DNA of 64,000 nt from Flavobacterium ardleyense. Lineage in GTDB: Bacteria; Bacteroidota; Bacteroidia; Flavobacteriales; Flavobacteriaceae. The notes below the pieces were generated by a model. It saw only the letters and a program-made list of their open reading frames with translations, ran no database searches and was not told the DNA's origin. This document shows positions 26,417 to 34,521 of the stretch, piece after piece. The translations under genes were made by a program, and so were the position numbers. Location of the stretch: contig NZ_CP137891.1 in assembly GCF_033547075.1 (NCBI RefSeq), positions 744,001 through 808,000 of the forward strand. The letters run 5' to 3'. Each line of letters opens with the position of its first letter. The first letter of the stretch is position 1.

Positions 26417-28450
26417 ATGAAGATTAAGCATTCCCCACTAGTTCTTTTATCATTATTTTCCTTTGGTGCCTTTGCACAAGAATCTGTCATAGATGTTGCA
26501 AAAGATGCAGAAATGCTCAAGAAGGAAATCCCAATGTCTTACCTTGATTCTATAAGATCTACCTTAGTTTATGACGATATGACTGCCTGTATTGACAGTT
26601 TATGGCTCAAAGAACTTACAAATCTTGATATATACAATGATATCTCTACAGATATTGCGAAAATAGATCTTGATGAAGCAGTAGATTATGAGTTGTCTAC
26701 TGAATTATTGAAAGAGCGCCTTGCAATCATGGATGCGCGTTCTCCTTTCAATATTGAGTACAACCAAGGATTAGAAAATATTATTAAGTCTTTCCTGAAA
26801 AACAGAAAGAAATCTTTTGAGCGCCTGATGGCAATTTCTGAATATTATTTCCCAATGTTTGAAGAGGCGCTGGCCAAGAAAAACGTTCCGTTGGAAATTA
26901 AATATTTGGCGGTTGTAGAATCTGCTCTTAATCCAAAGGCTGTTTCGCACATGGGAGCAACAGGTCTTTGGCAGTTTATGTATCAGACTGGAAAACAATA
27001 CAATTTAAATATCGATTCGTATGTTGATGAGAGAAGCGATCCGCTTAAAGCAAGTAATGCTGCTGCTCAATATATGACCAATATGTATAAAATATTTGGA
27101 GATTGGGATCTAGTTTTAGCATCTTATAATGCTGGTCCAGGAAACGTTGCCAAAGCGATTAGACGGTCTGGAGGTCAACAAAACTATTGGAACATTCGTA
27201 AAAATCTTCCAAAGGAAACGCAAGGATATGTACCAGCTTTCTTAGCGACAATGTACATTTACGAATTCCATAAAGAACACGGTATTGTTCCGAACAGAGC
27301 ATTGGTAAAAAGTTTTGAAACCGATACTGTGATGATCAAAAATCACATAACTTTCAAACAACTTGCAGAAGTTCTAGACGTACCAGTTTCTCAATTACAG
27401 TTACTAAATCCTTCTTATAAGCTTGATGTTGTTCCTTTTTATGCAAATAAAAATCATTACATCAGAATGCCACGAGAAAAGGTAGCTTTATTTACCGCAA
27501 ATGAAGAAGCTGTTTATGCTTACGCAAATCATGTCAAGAATCTTCGTGAAAAACCAAATTCTCAGCAGCAATACGCTTCTGTAACTACGCGAAATGACAG
27601 ATCGACGATCACTCGGACTAAGATGCATAAAATAAGGAGAGGAGAGTCTTTGGGCTTAATTTCTGAAAAATACGGAGTATCTGTCTCCAACCTTAAAAAA
27701 TGGAATGGATTAAGATCTAATGTAATTAATGCAGGAGGATCTCTAAAAATTGTAAGCACAGAAACAGTTGCTGTTAAAGCACAACCCGAGGCAATCGCTA
27801 AGAAAACTGAAGCAGTCGCTGCAAAAGCGTCTCTCAAAGAAGTTGTAGCGGAAGATGATGATACAAAATACTACACCGTGAAAAAAGGCGAAAGTCTTTA
27901 TGCTGTTGCAAAAAAGCATAATGTAACAGTGGATCAAATAAAAGATTGGAATAAATTTGGTGGAGATAACTTAGTGGCTGGAATAAAAATTATCGTTGAC
28001 AAAAAAGTTGAAGAAAGCGATAATACTGCTATTGCGGATGTTGCAGAAGAGAATGTAATAATCGATCCTACAAATTATAATCTAAAATATCACGTCGTAA
28101 AAAAGGGTGAATTCTTAGGGATTATAGCAAAACAAAACAATTTAAGCTTAGCTGAGCTAAAAGAAATGAACTCGCTTGAAAGCAATACCGTGAATGCCGG
28201 AACAAGAATTATAATAGCAAAAACTGCGATTGATAAAAGTGGTTTATCTCAAAAAACAAAGAATCAAAACACTCAGATTGCGGCAAAAGAAAAGCAAAAT
28301 CAGAAATCATATTATGTTCAAAAAGGTGATTCACTTTTTAGTATAGCAAAGAAACATCCAGGAGTTACAATTTCAGATCTAAAACAATGGAATGGAATTG
28401 GAAGCAACGGAAATATTAAACCTGGAATGAAACTTAAAATTCAGGGATAA
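26417..28450 (+). CDS. MltD-like lytic transglycosylase with four LysM domains
   Basis: This 677-residue secreted enzyme has a signal peptide (1-20, ending AFAQ). A goose-type SLT catalytic domain spans about 145-290: the catalytic Glu168 lies in VVESALNP, followed by GATGLWQF and the SYNAGPGNV motif. Four LysM peptidoglycan-binding domains follow at about 402-446, 485-528, 557-600 and 631-677. It cleaves glycan strands of the cell wall to 1,6-anhydro products. This is the classical MltD architecture with more LysM modules than E. coli's two. It is followed after 41 bp by the DUF4837 gene. Confidence 0.94.
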   Translation: MKIKHSPLVLLSLFSFGAFAQESVIDVAKDAEMLKKEIPMSYLDSIRSTLVYDDMTACIDSLWLKELTNLDIYNDISTDIAKIDLDEAVDYELSTELLKERLAIMDARSPFNIEYNQGLENIIKSFLKNRKKSFERLMAISEYYFPMFEEALAKKNVPLEIKYLAVVESALNPKAVSHMGATGLWQFMYQTGKQYNLNIDSYVDERSDPLKASNAAAQYMTNMYKIFGDWDLVLASYNAGPGNVAKAIRRSGGQQNYWNIRKNLPKETQGYVPAFLATMYIYEFHKEHGIVPNRALVKSFETDTVMIKNHITFKQLAEVLDVPVSQLQLLNPSYKLDVVPFYANKNHYIRMPREKVALFTANEEAVYAYANHVKNLREKPNSQQQYASVTTRNDRSTITRTKMHKIRRGESLGLISEKYGVSVSNLKKWNGLRSNVINAGGSLKIVSTETVAVKAQPEAIAKKTEAVAAKASLKEVVAEDDDTKYYTVKKGESLYAVAKKHNVTVDQIKDWNKFGGDNLVAGIKIIVDKKVEESDNTAIADVAEENVIIDPTNYNLKYHVVKKGEFLGIIAKQNNLSLAELKEMNSLESNTVNAGTRIIIAKTAIDKSGLSQKTKNQNTQIAAKEKQNQKSYYVQKGDSLFSIAKKHPGVTISDLKQWNGIGSNGNIKPGMKLKIQG

Positions 28451-28491
28451 TCAAAGAAATCTTCTTTAAATTTGGACTTTATTCATATATT

Positions 28492-29460
28492 ATGAACAAA
28501 GTCCATTTTTTTTTGGCTTTCATTGTACTGCTAACTTCTTGTAATCAGAAGCCTGTTGGAAAGAAAATTTCTACTGGTGAACTGAACCATATTGCAATAA
28601 TCATTGATGATCAGTTGTGGAATGGTGAGATAGGAGATAATGTACGCACAAAATTCGCCGCTCCAGTTATCGGCTTGGCGCAAGAAGAACCTATTTTCTC
28701 TATCAATCAGTATCCTGCTAAATTGCTGGAAGGCTACATGACGCATAGTAGAAATATTATGGTAATCAAAAAAAGCACAAAAAATTCTTACAAGGTTCGA
28801 AAAGACGAATACGCCATTCCGCAAAATACAGTGTATATAGGCGGTACTTCGGTAGCTGAAATTCTTGATATCCTAAACAATAACGCTGCAGAAATAATTA
28901 AACTTTTTCAGGAGACTGATATAAAGCTAAGTCAGCAGGTTAACGATAGTTCACTTCTAAATAAAAGTAGATTACGAGACCGCTTTAATATTTCGTTGGA
29001 TGTTCCTACGGGCTATAAATATGCGATGGACGAAAATAATTTTGTTTGGTTGAAAAAGGATAATATTAGTGGTAATCAGAGCATTTTGATTTATCAAGTT
29101 CCACAGACTTGCTTGAAGCGCAATAGCAATCCAATTGATAATATCATTAAGATGCGTGATTCTATTGGCGAATTATATATTCACGGCACTGTCGCAGAGA
29201 GTAGGATGATAACCGAGCAAGGTTTTGCACCCTACTTAACTATGACTACACTTGATGGTAGAAAAACCTACCATACCAAAGGAACTTGGGAGCTCAAGAA
29301 TGATTTTATGGCTGGGCCTTTTATAAATTATGCAGTAGAAGACACTGTAAATAAGCGTTTGATTATTATAGAAGGTTTCTGTTATGCGCCGTCCAAAAAT
29401 AAACGAGACTTGGTGTTTGAACTTCGCGCTATTATCGAAACATTTAAATTTTTGAAATGA
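28492..29460 (+). CDS. DUF4837 family lipoprotein
   Basis: This 322-residue protein has a lipoprotein signal (LLTSC, Cys17). The mature protein matches DUF4837, a Bacteroidota-restricted family of unknown function. Characteristic segments are the opening HIAIIIDDQLWNGEIGD and the central FNISLDVPTGYKYAMDENNFVWL. The stop codon overlaps the start of the acetyltransferase gene (ATGA), so the two are translationally coupled. Confidence 0.85.
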   Translation: MNKVHFFLAFIVLLTSCNQKPVGKKISTGELNHIAIIIDDQLWNGEIGDNVRTKFAAPVIGLAQEEPIFSINQYPAKLLEGYMTHSRNIMVIKKSTKNSYKVRKDEYAIPQNTVYIGGTSVAEILDILNNNAAEIIKLFQETDIKLSQQVNDSSLLNKSRLRDRFNISLDVPTGYKYAMDENNFVWLKKDNISGNQSILIYQVPQTCLKRNSNPIDNIIKMRDSIGELYIHGTVAESRMITEQGFAPYLTMTTLDGRKTYHTKGTWELKNDFMAGPFINYAVEDTVNKRLIIIEGFCYAPSKNKRDLVFELRAIIETFKFLK

Positions 29461-29906
29461 AAGACTCTTTAAACTGGCAAATAATGCGTTTTAACGAGCT
29501 TTCGTTGGAACAACTATATCAAATTATGGCTTTGCGTAGCGAGGTCTTTGTAGTGGAGCAAAACTGCATCTATCAAGATTTAGATAACAAAGATCAAGAT
29601 GCTCTTCACGTTTGCGGCTTTTACAAAGGTAAATTAGTGGCGTATTGCAGAATCTTTCGGCCAGGATATTATTTTGAAGATGCTGCAATCGGGCGTGTAA
29701 TAGTTGCAAAAGAATGCAGAAGTTTTAAAATAGGTCATGTTTTAATGCAAAAATCTATTGCCACGGTTTTGGAACTATTTGATACTTCCTCAATAATGAT
29801 TTCGGCTCAGGTATATTTACTAAAATTTTATCAATCACACGGCTTCTTGGTGGTTGGTGAAGAGTATTTAGAAGATGGAATCCCACATGTGCAAATGAAG
29901 CGATAA
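29457..29906 (+). CDS. GNAT-family N-acetyltransferase, ElaA-like
   Basis: This 149-residue protein has the ElaA pattern: ALRSEVFVVEQNCIYQDLD (25-43) and LVAYCRIFRPG in the first half, then the acetyl-CoA region GRVIVAKECRSFKIGHVLM (79-97). The substrate of ElaA proteins is not established. It overlaps the DUF4837 gene by 4 bases. A strongly truncated family member is unlikely because length is normal. Confidence 0.9.
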   Translation: MKDSLNWQIMRFNELSLEQLYQIMALRSEVFVVEQNCIYQDLDNKDQDALHVCGFYKGKLVAYCRIFRPGYYFEDAAIGRVIVAKECRSFKIGHVLMQKSIATVLELFDTSSIMISAQVYLLKFYQSHGFLVVGEEYLEDGIPHVQMKR

Positions 29907-29923
29907 ATGTATCAAGGGTTTTA

Positions 29924-30499
29924 TTATACAGACTTCACCATGATTCGCTTAGCACTCTCAGAAGCGCAAACCAGTCCCGCTGCCATCATAATTACATCTT
30001 TCAAAACCAATCTTCCTGCTCCCGATAGGTAAGGAAATCCGTGTTGCGGAGTTGGAAAATCGCCACCTAGATTAGGTACATAAACTTCCGGTGTAGTGAT
30101 CAAAAAAGTAAGAGTAACTAACGACATTAAAAAGGTAAGAATACCACCTATTAAACCTATTTTGTCATTCCAAATTCCAAAAAAGGTCAAAAAACCAATT
30201 ATTACAATTGCTGCACCTAATCCGTAGGCAAAAACATAAGTGCCATTTTTTTGATGCCAATTGATATTTGCTTGAACTGTTTTTCCTTCCGGATTTTTAT
30301 AATCTTTGTACTCAGGTGCATTTTTACTATAGAAAAATGACATTAAAGGGCTGTTGGCTACAAAAGGTACAATGCCGTCCGCCTCGTACTGGTAAACTTT
30401 TAATCCACCAATCCACAGCATTACAATTAAAATCGAAATTCGGGTAAGATTAATAAAATAGGATTGACTATTTGCTAGAAATTGGATAAAAATATTCAT
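29924..30499 (-). CDS. YkgB/DUF417 family membrane protein
   Basis: This 191-residue protein has four or five membrane helices. The opening (RISILIVMLWIGGLKVYQYE) and ADGIVPFVANSPLMSFFY are the conserved DUF417/YkgB features, with a C-terminal GFPYLSGAGRLVLKD motif. DUF417 proteins are inner-membrane proteins without assigned activity, sometimes linked to reactive chlorine stress (RclC). No rcl neighbours are present. It is convergent with the acetyltransferase gene. Confidence 0.9.
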   Translation of the reverse strand: MNIFIQFLANSQSYFINLTRISILIVMLWIGGLKVYQYEADGIVPFVANSPLMSFFYSKNAPEYKDYKNPEGKTVQANINWHQKNGTYVFAYGLGAAIVIIGFLTFFGIWNDKIGLIGGILTFLMSLVTLTFLITTPEVYVPNLGGDFPTPQHGFPYLSGAGRLVLKDVIMMAAGLVCASESAKRIMVKSV

Positions 30500-30973
30500 G
30501 AGTTTATTAAATAGTATTTTTTTTAATCAATTATTAATTAATTCAGTTAATATTAGAATCTGCAAATATACCTATTCCTTATTGTTTCGATTTTGTATTT
30601 AAGGTAACGCTAACATCTACTAATCTGCGCTAAGGATTTTTGAGAAGCTGAATTTACTAGAGAAAATTTAAAAGTAAATAAGGAAGTTACAAAGACAATA
30701 TAGTAGGCATTGCGTTTCTCGGCTTGCAGAAATGGCGAACTTCGTGACCGAATTTTTTCGGCTATGATAAAATTTCTTGCGGAAAACGTGAATTTACCAC
30801 ATATTTCGCCATTTATGCAAAGCGATGTTACAGGCTGTTTGTATTTGTCGAAATAACGAATTCAACCGCAAACTTTTCGAGTTTTTGTTGACAAATTTCA
30901 ATTTTCACATTATTTTTTAATGATTTCCAAAGTAAGAAATACTGGTTCTGTTGTCATCTTAAAAATCACTGAT
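30500..30973. other. Non-coding stretch beside the small cassette-like gene
   Basis: This 474-bp region has no credible ORF. It contains short sequences around 30601-30616 (GGTAACGCTAACATCTAC) and 30822-30837 (AAGCGATGTTACAGGC) that share a TAACATC core in either orientation. Such motifs suggest recombination boundaries around the small gene at 30974-31273. No promoter or terminator is clear. Confidence 0.4.
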
Positions 30974-31273
30974 TTAAAGACAATTCCATACAATATTTAA
31001 AAAGACATCTCCAAATATTAGAGATGCTAAAATTGCTAATATAAAAGCAATAGAAAAGGCTTTGAGTGTTTGGTTTTTCAAAAGAAGATTTGATTTATAT
31101 AAAATCAGTTTTATAATTATACCACCGAAAATAGTGTATATTGAAATACACATAAAAGCCCATATAAAATATGCAATATTAAAAATTGATATAATTCCAT
31201 CTTGTCCTTCAGCATAACAATTGAAAGCAAATATAAAAATGAAATAGAGTGCTATATTTGTTTTTTTAATCAT
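30974..31273 (-). CDS. Small hypothetical membrane protein
   Basis: This 99-residue protein has a possible signal peptide (1-20, ending CYA). Two further hydrophobic segments lie at about 30-56 and 68-94. I recognise no family. The gene is isolated between two poorly conserved non-coding stretches with short related motifs, resembling a stand-alone accessory cassette. It is more AT-rich in appearance than its neighbours. Coding status is supported by length, the clean start codon and the hydrophobic pattern, but not by homology. Confidence 0.6.
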   Translation of the reverse strand: MIKKTNIALYFIFIFAFNCYAEGQDGIISIFNIAYFIWAFMCISIYTIFGGIIIKLILYKSNLLLKNQTLKAFSIAFILAILASLIFGDVFLNIVWNCL

Positions 31274-31509
31274 TTAAATTTTTAAGTATCGAGTTTTAGT
31301 TTTCTGAATTTCTGTGAAAAACTTTCACGATTCTGCATTTCAGTTTTCTGCATTAACTAACTTTCCTTTCGGATGATTCTTTTCTGCGTATTTTCGACTG
31401 AACTTGCTTGTAACTGATTAATATGAAATATGCTCATCGTAACACTTGAATTAAAGATCGCTTTTAATAATTTAAATAAATCACCAATCAGAATGTACTT
31501 AACTAGGAC

Positions 31510-32328
31510 TTAATTCTTTGTAATTACCAATTCTACTCTTCTGTCATATTCTACACTTTTGCCTAGTGGTACCGTATTTCCGTATCCTTTGAAAGTCATT
31601 CTGCTCTTGTCTATTTTTTTAAAAACCAAATATTTATAGACTGCTTCTGCGCGATTATGTGAGAGTTGTCGTTTGCGTGTGTCTTTATCAATTGCCTCTT
31701 TTTGATAAGGTGCAACGCAGCAGACATGTCCTTGAATTTCAAATTGTAACTTTTTATTGCGATGCAAAACTCTTGCTATTTTGTCTAATTCTGTTTTTGA
31801 TTTATAAGTGAGTTTGCTGCTACCGCGTGGAAACAAAAGATTTTCTAGATAAATATGATCGCCTACCACATGCTTCACTCCTAATGTGGTAAAAAATCCA
31901 GGTAGAATAATCTTAGGTAGTTCCTTTAAATTTAAAACCACGTCAACGCGTCGGTTTTTTGAACGTACTTCTGGCAGATTTTCTACAATATCGTCGTCGA
32001 TAAGAATTCGACCTTTTCCTTCGATTGTGACAATGATTTTCTGTTTAACTCCGTCATTTATCAGTTCTTGCTGGATAGCATTGGCACGATTTGTTGACAG
32101 CTTGAAGTTGTAGGCGTCTTTGCCAATATCATCCGTATAGCCAAAGATTTCAATGGATTCAATTCTAGTCGAATCACTTGCCTTTATAAATGTTACTAAG
32201 TCTGCTTTTTGTTTTTCGCTTAAGCTAAATTTATCAAATGGAAAGTACACTGAATGCACAATTTCCTCTTGTGAGAATGCTGTGGAAACACATATTAAAA
32301 GTATTATTTGAAGAAAGATTCTACGCAT
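31510..32328 (-). CDS. Protein with two tandem OmpA-like domains
   Basis: This 272-residue secreted protein has a signal peptide (1-20). The first OmpA/MotB-like domain (about 24-132) has the expected TDD (65-67), Arg81 and NRRVDV motif and should bind peptidoglycan. The second (about 158-270) keeps Arg226 and DRRVEL, but the usual GHTD loop reads GHVCC (200-204), with two cysteines replacing the ligand-binding Asp region. There is no beta-barrel. It overlaps the upstream protease gene by one base (TAATG), so they form an operon. Confidence 0.88.
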   Translation of the reverse strand: MRRIFLQIILLICVSTAFSQEEIVHSVYFPFDKFSLSEKQKADLVTFIKASDSTRIESIEIFGYTDDIGKDAYNFKLSTNRANAIQQELINDGVKQKIIVTIEGKGRILIDDDIVENLPEVRSKNRRVDVVLNLKELPKIILPGFFTTLGVKHVVGDHIYLENLLFPRGSSKLTYKSKTELDKIARVLHRNKKLQFEIQGHVCCVAPYQKEAIDKDTRKRQLSHNRAEAVYKYLVFKKIDKSRMTFKGYGNTVPLGKSVEYDRRVELVITKN

Positions 32329-33962
32329 TAATTTAGAAATTTTTGATATTCTGCTGAATTGTTTAGCAAGGCGGTTGAACGTTTTATTTCAGGATTGTTT
32401 TTAATATAATAGTCATACAAACCTTCTTTGTACTGGTATCTTTTAATTAATTCATCACGAAGTAAATTTTTGATTTGAGTACTACTTTTATCTAGTAGTA
32501 CAGTTTCACTTTTTTCTAAAGCAGTCAATAATTGTTGATAGGCCTGCATAATTCCATCGTCAATTTTTTCTTTTTTGGCTGCAGCCAAAGTTTCTTTCAA
32601 GGCCATTTCAGTTTCAGTATCAAAGGTAAATTTTTCACGCTTCAAAAATTGCTTGAAACTGGAAAAATCTGCATCCGAAATAGTTGGAATCTTACCTCCT
32701 AAATTTGGATTTTTGTAATAATACTCAGTCGCAAAATCGAAAATTCCATTGTTTTTTACCAATGCTTCCACAATGGCGCTATGTTTTGTTTCGTCCATTT
32801 CTAGGTCGGGAGAAACTCCGCCACCATCATACACCTTACGTCCTTTGCGAGTTTTAAATTCGTTGTATTTTGTAGCATCGGTTCGTACGGCTTTTCCATC
32901 CTTGTCTTTATGAAGGTAATCAAGCGCCTGAATACAACGTCCAGAAGGCGTATAATAGCGCGAAATAGTGATTTTGAGCTGAGTTCCGTAAGTAAGGTCT
33001 ACGGGGCGCTGTACTAGACCTTTTCCAAAACTTCTGCTGCCCACCACAACTGCTCGATCCAAATCCTGCAAGGCTCCTGCAACAATCTCCGAAGCCGAAG
33101 CACTCTTGCCATTGACCAACACAACCAATGGAATTTGGGTATCTACAGGATCGCGAGTAGTCATATAAGTATTATTGTGCTTCTGAATTTTAGATTTAGT
33201 GGTTACAATTACTTCGCCTTTCGGAACAAACAGATTGCAGATATTCACCGCTTCATTTAAAAGTCCACCAGGATTATCACGTAAATCAAGGATTATTTGG
33301 GTAGCACCGCTGGCTTTTAAGCTTTCTAAAGCTGCCTTAGTTTCGGTTGTTGCCTTTACATTAAATTGCGAAAGAACAATATATCCAGTTTTATTATCCG
33401 ACATTCCGAAGAACGGAACCGCCTTCAGCGCTACTTCATTTAGCGTAAGCTCTGTCTTTAAAGTTTTGCCTTGACGCAAATAGGTAATATCTATTTTGGC
33501 ATTTTTAGCACCTTTTAAAAGTTGACCAACATCTTCTTTAAAATCAGAAAGGTTGATATCTCCAATTTTGATAATTTCGTCACCAGCTTTCAATCCAGCC
33601 TTATCTGCAGGATAATCTTTGTACGGTTCCACGATAGTAAGCTTGCCTTCTTTTCTGTTAATAATTGCGCCAATACCGGTGTATTCTCCAGTGCTATTAA
33701 TTTTAAATTTAACCACATCTTGCTCGTTAAAATAGACGGTGTATGGATCTAGATCTGCAAGCATACCCTTAATTGCTTTGTCCATAATCGCAGCTGGATT
33801 AATTTCATCAACATAGTTCATGTTCACTTCTTTGAATAGTGTCGTGAAAATTTCTATCTGCTTTGCGACTTCAAACAAATTATCTTTGAAACTAGCACCA
33901 ACGTAAAGTATTCCTGCAGCAGCTACAGGAATGATGTATCTTTTTTTTAAAACTGAAAGCAT
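32328..33962 (-). CDS. S41-family C-terminal processing peptidase (CtpA/Prc type)
   Basis: This 544-residue envelope protease has an N-terminal membrane or uncleaved signal helix (9-25). A PDZ domain follows (about 85-170, GIGAIINRKEGKL onward). The S41 catalytic domain (about 195-370) has the nucleophile Ser in NGKSASASE (about 283-292) and the general-base Lys in SRSFGKGLVQ (about 316). The C-terminal 150 residues are helical. Such proteases trim envelope proteins and regulate cell-wall hydrolases. A strong terminator separates it from rnpA upstream. The double-OmpA gene is translationally coupled downstream. Confidence 0.94.
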   Translation of the reverse strand: MLSVLKKRYIIPVAAAGILYVGASFKDNLFEVAKQIEIFTTLFKEVNMNYVDEINPAAIMDKAIKGMLADLDPYTVYFNEQDVVKFKINSTGEYTGIGAIINRKEGKLTIVEPYKDYPADKAGLKAGDEIIKIGDINLSDFKEDVGQLLKGAKNAKIDITYLRQGKTLKTELTLNEVALKAVPFFGMSDNKTGYIVLSQFNVKATTETKAALESLKASGATQIILDLRDNPGGLLNEAVNICNLFVPKGEVIVTTKSKIQKHNNTYMTTRDPVDTQIPLVVLVNGKSASASEIVAGALQDLDRAVVVGSRSFGKGLVQRPVDLTYGTQLKITISRYYTPSGRCIQALDYLHKDKDGKAVRTDATKYNEFKTRKGRKVYDGGGVSPDLEMDETKHSAIVEALVKNNGIFDFATEYYYKNPNLGGKIPTISDADFSSFKQFLKREKFTFDTETEMALKETLAAAKKEKIDDGIMQAYQQLLTALEKSETVLLDKSSTQIKNLLRDELIKRYQYKEGLYDYYIKNNPEIKRSTALLNNSAEYQKFLN

Positions 33963-34079
33963 ATTTTTATCTTTTTTTGAAAAGTATTCTGCGCATTCTT
34001 TTTCGAAGCTCTAATGTATAATTTATTGACCACATATGAAAAACGCAATTCAACGGAAGATTTTACTTCGAACATCTTC

Positions 34080-34120
34080 CAAAAAAATAGCTGCTACTTT
34101 TATATTAAAGTAACAGCTAT
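34080..34120 (-). terminator. Terminator after rnpA
   Basis: On the minus strand ATAGCTGTTACTTT pairs with AAAGTAGCAGCTAT (one wobble) over a short AT loop and runs into T7. It begins 4 bases after the rnpA stop codon. Confidence 0.92.
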
Positions 34121-34123
34121 CTG

Positions 34124-34516
34124 CTATTGTGGATTGTTTACTTTGGCAACAAACTTCTCAAAGAGCTGAATTGTTTTTTCATTTATTTCCTCGTAAGTCA
34201 ATCTGTCTTTTGTTTGATACAGCAGCATCAACGCATATTTTCCGGAGATTTTATCAAGAATCAAATGCTTGTTGAGTCTGTAATTTTCTCTCAAAACACG
34301 TTTGAAATAATTGCGATCTACTGCTTTCTTAAAATGCTTTTTCGATACTGAAACCGCCACTTGTAATTCTGATTTATTCAAATTTACATCTTCTGTTTCC
34401 AACTTTTTGAAAGCCAGTCGCAGCGGATATTTTGCAACAGATTGCCGCTCTATAAATAAAGCTTCAATCAGTTTTTTTGATTTTAATTTTTCTTCTTTGC
34501 CGTAGCTAAATTCCAT
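34124..34516 (-). CDS. rnpA: Ribonuclease P protein component
   Basis: This 130-residue basic protein is the cofactor of the RNase P ribozyme that matures tRNA 5' ends. The RNR signature is AVDRNYFKRVLREN, with RNYFKRVLRE at 68-77, and the N-terminal LKSKKLIEALF helix is typical. It lies 5 bp downstream of an M1 peptidase gene rather than next to rpmH, so its expression probably depends on that gene's promoter. Confidence 0.95.
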   Translation of the reverse strand: MEFSYGKEEKLKSKKLIEALFIERQSVAKYPLRLAFKKLETEDVNLNKSELQVAVSVSKKHFKKAVDRNYFKRVLRENYRLNKHLILDKISGKYALMLLYQTKDRLTYEEINEKTIQLFEKFVAKVNNPQ

Positions 34517-34521
34517 TCGCT

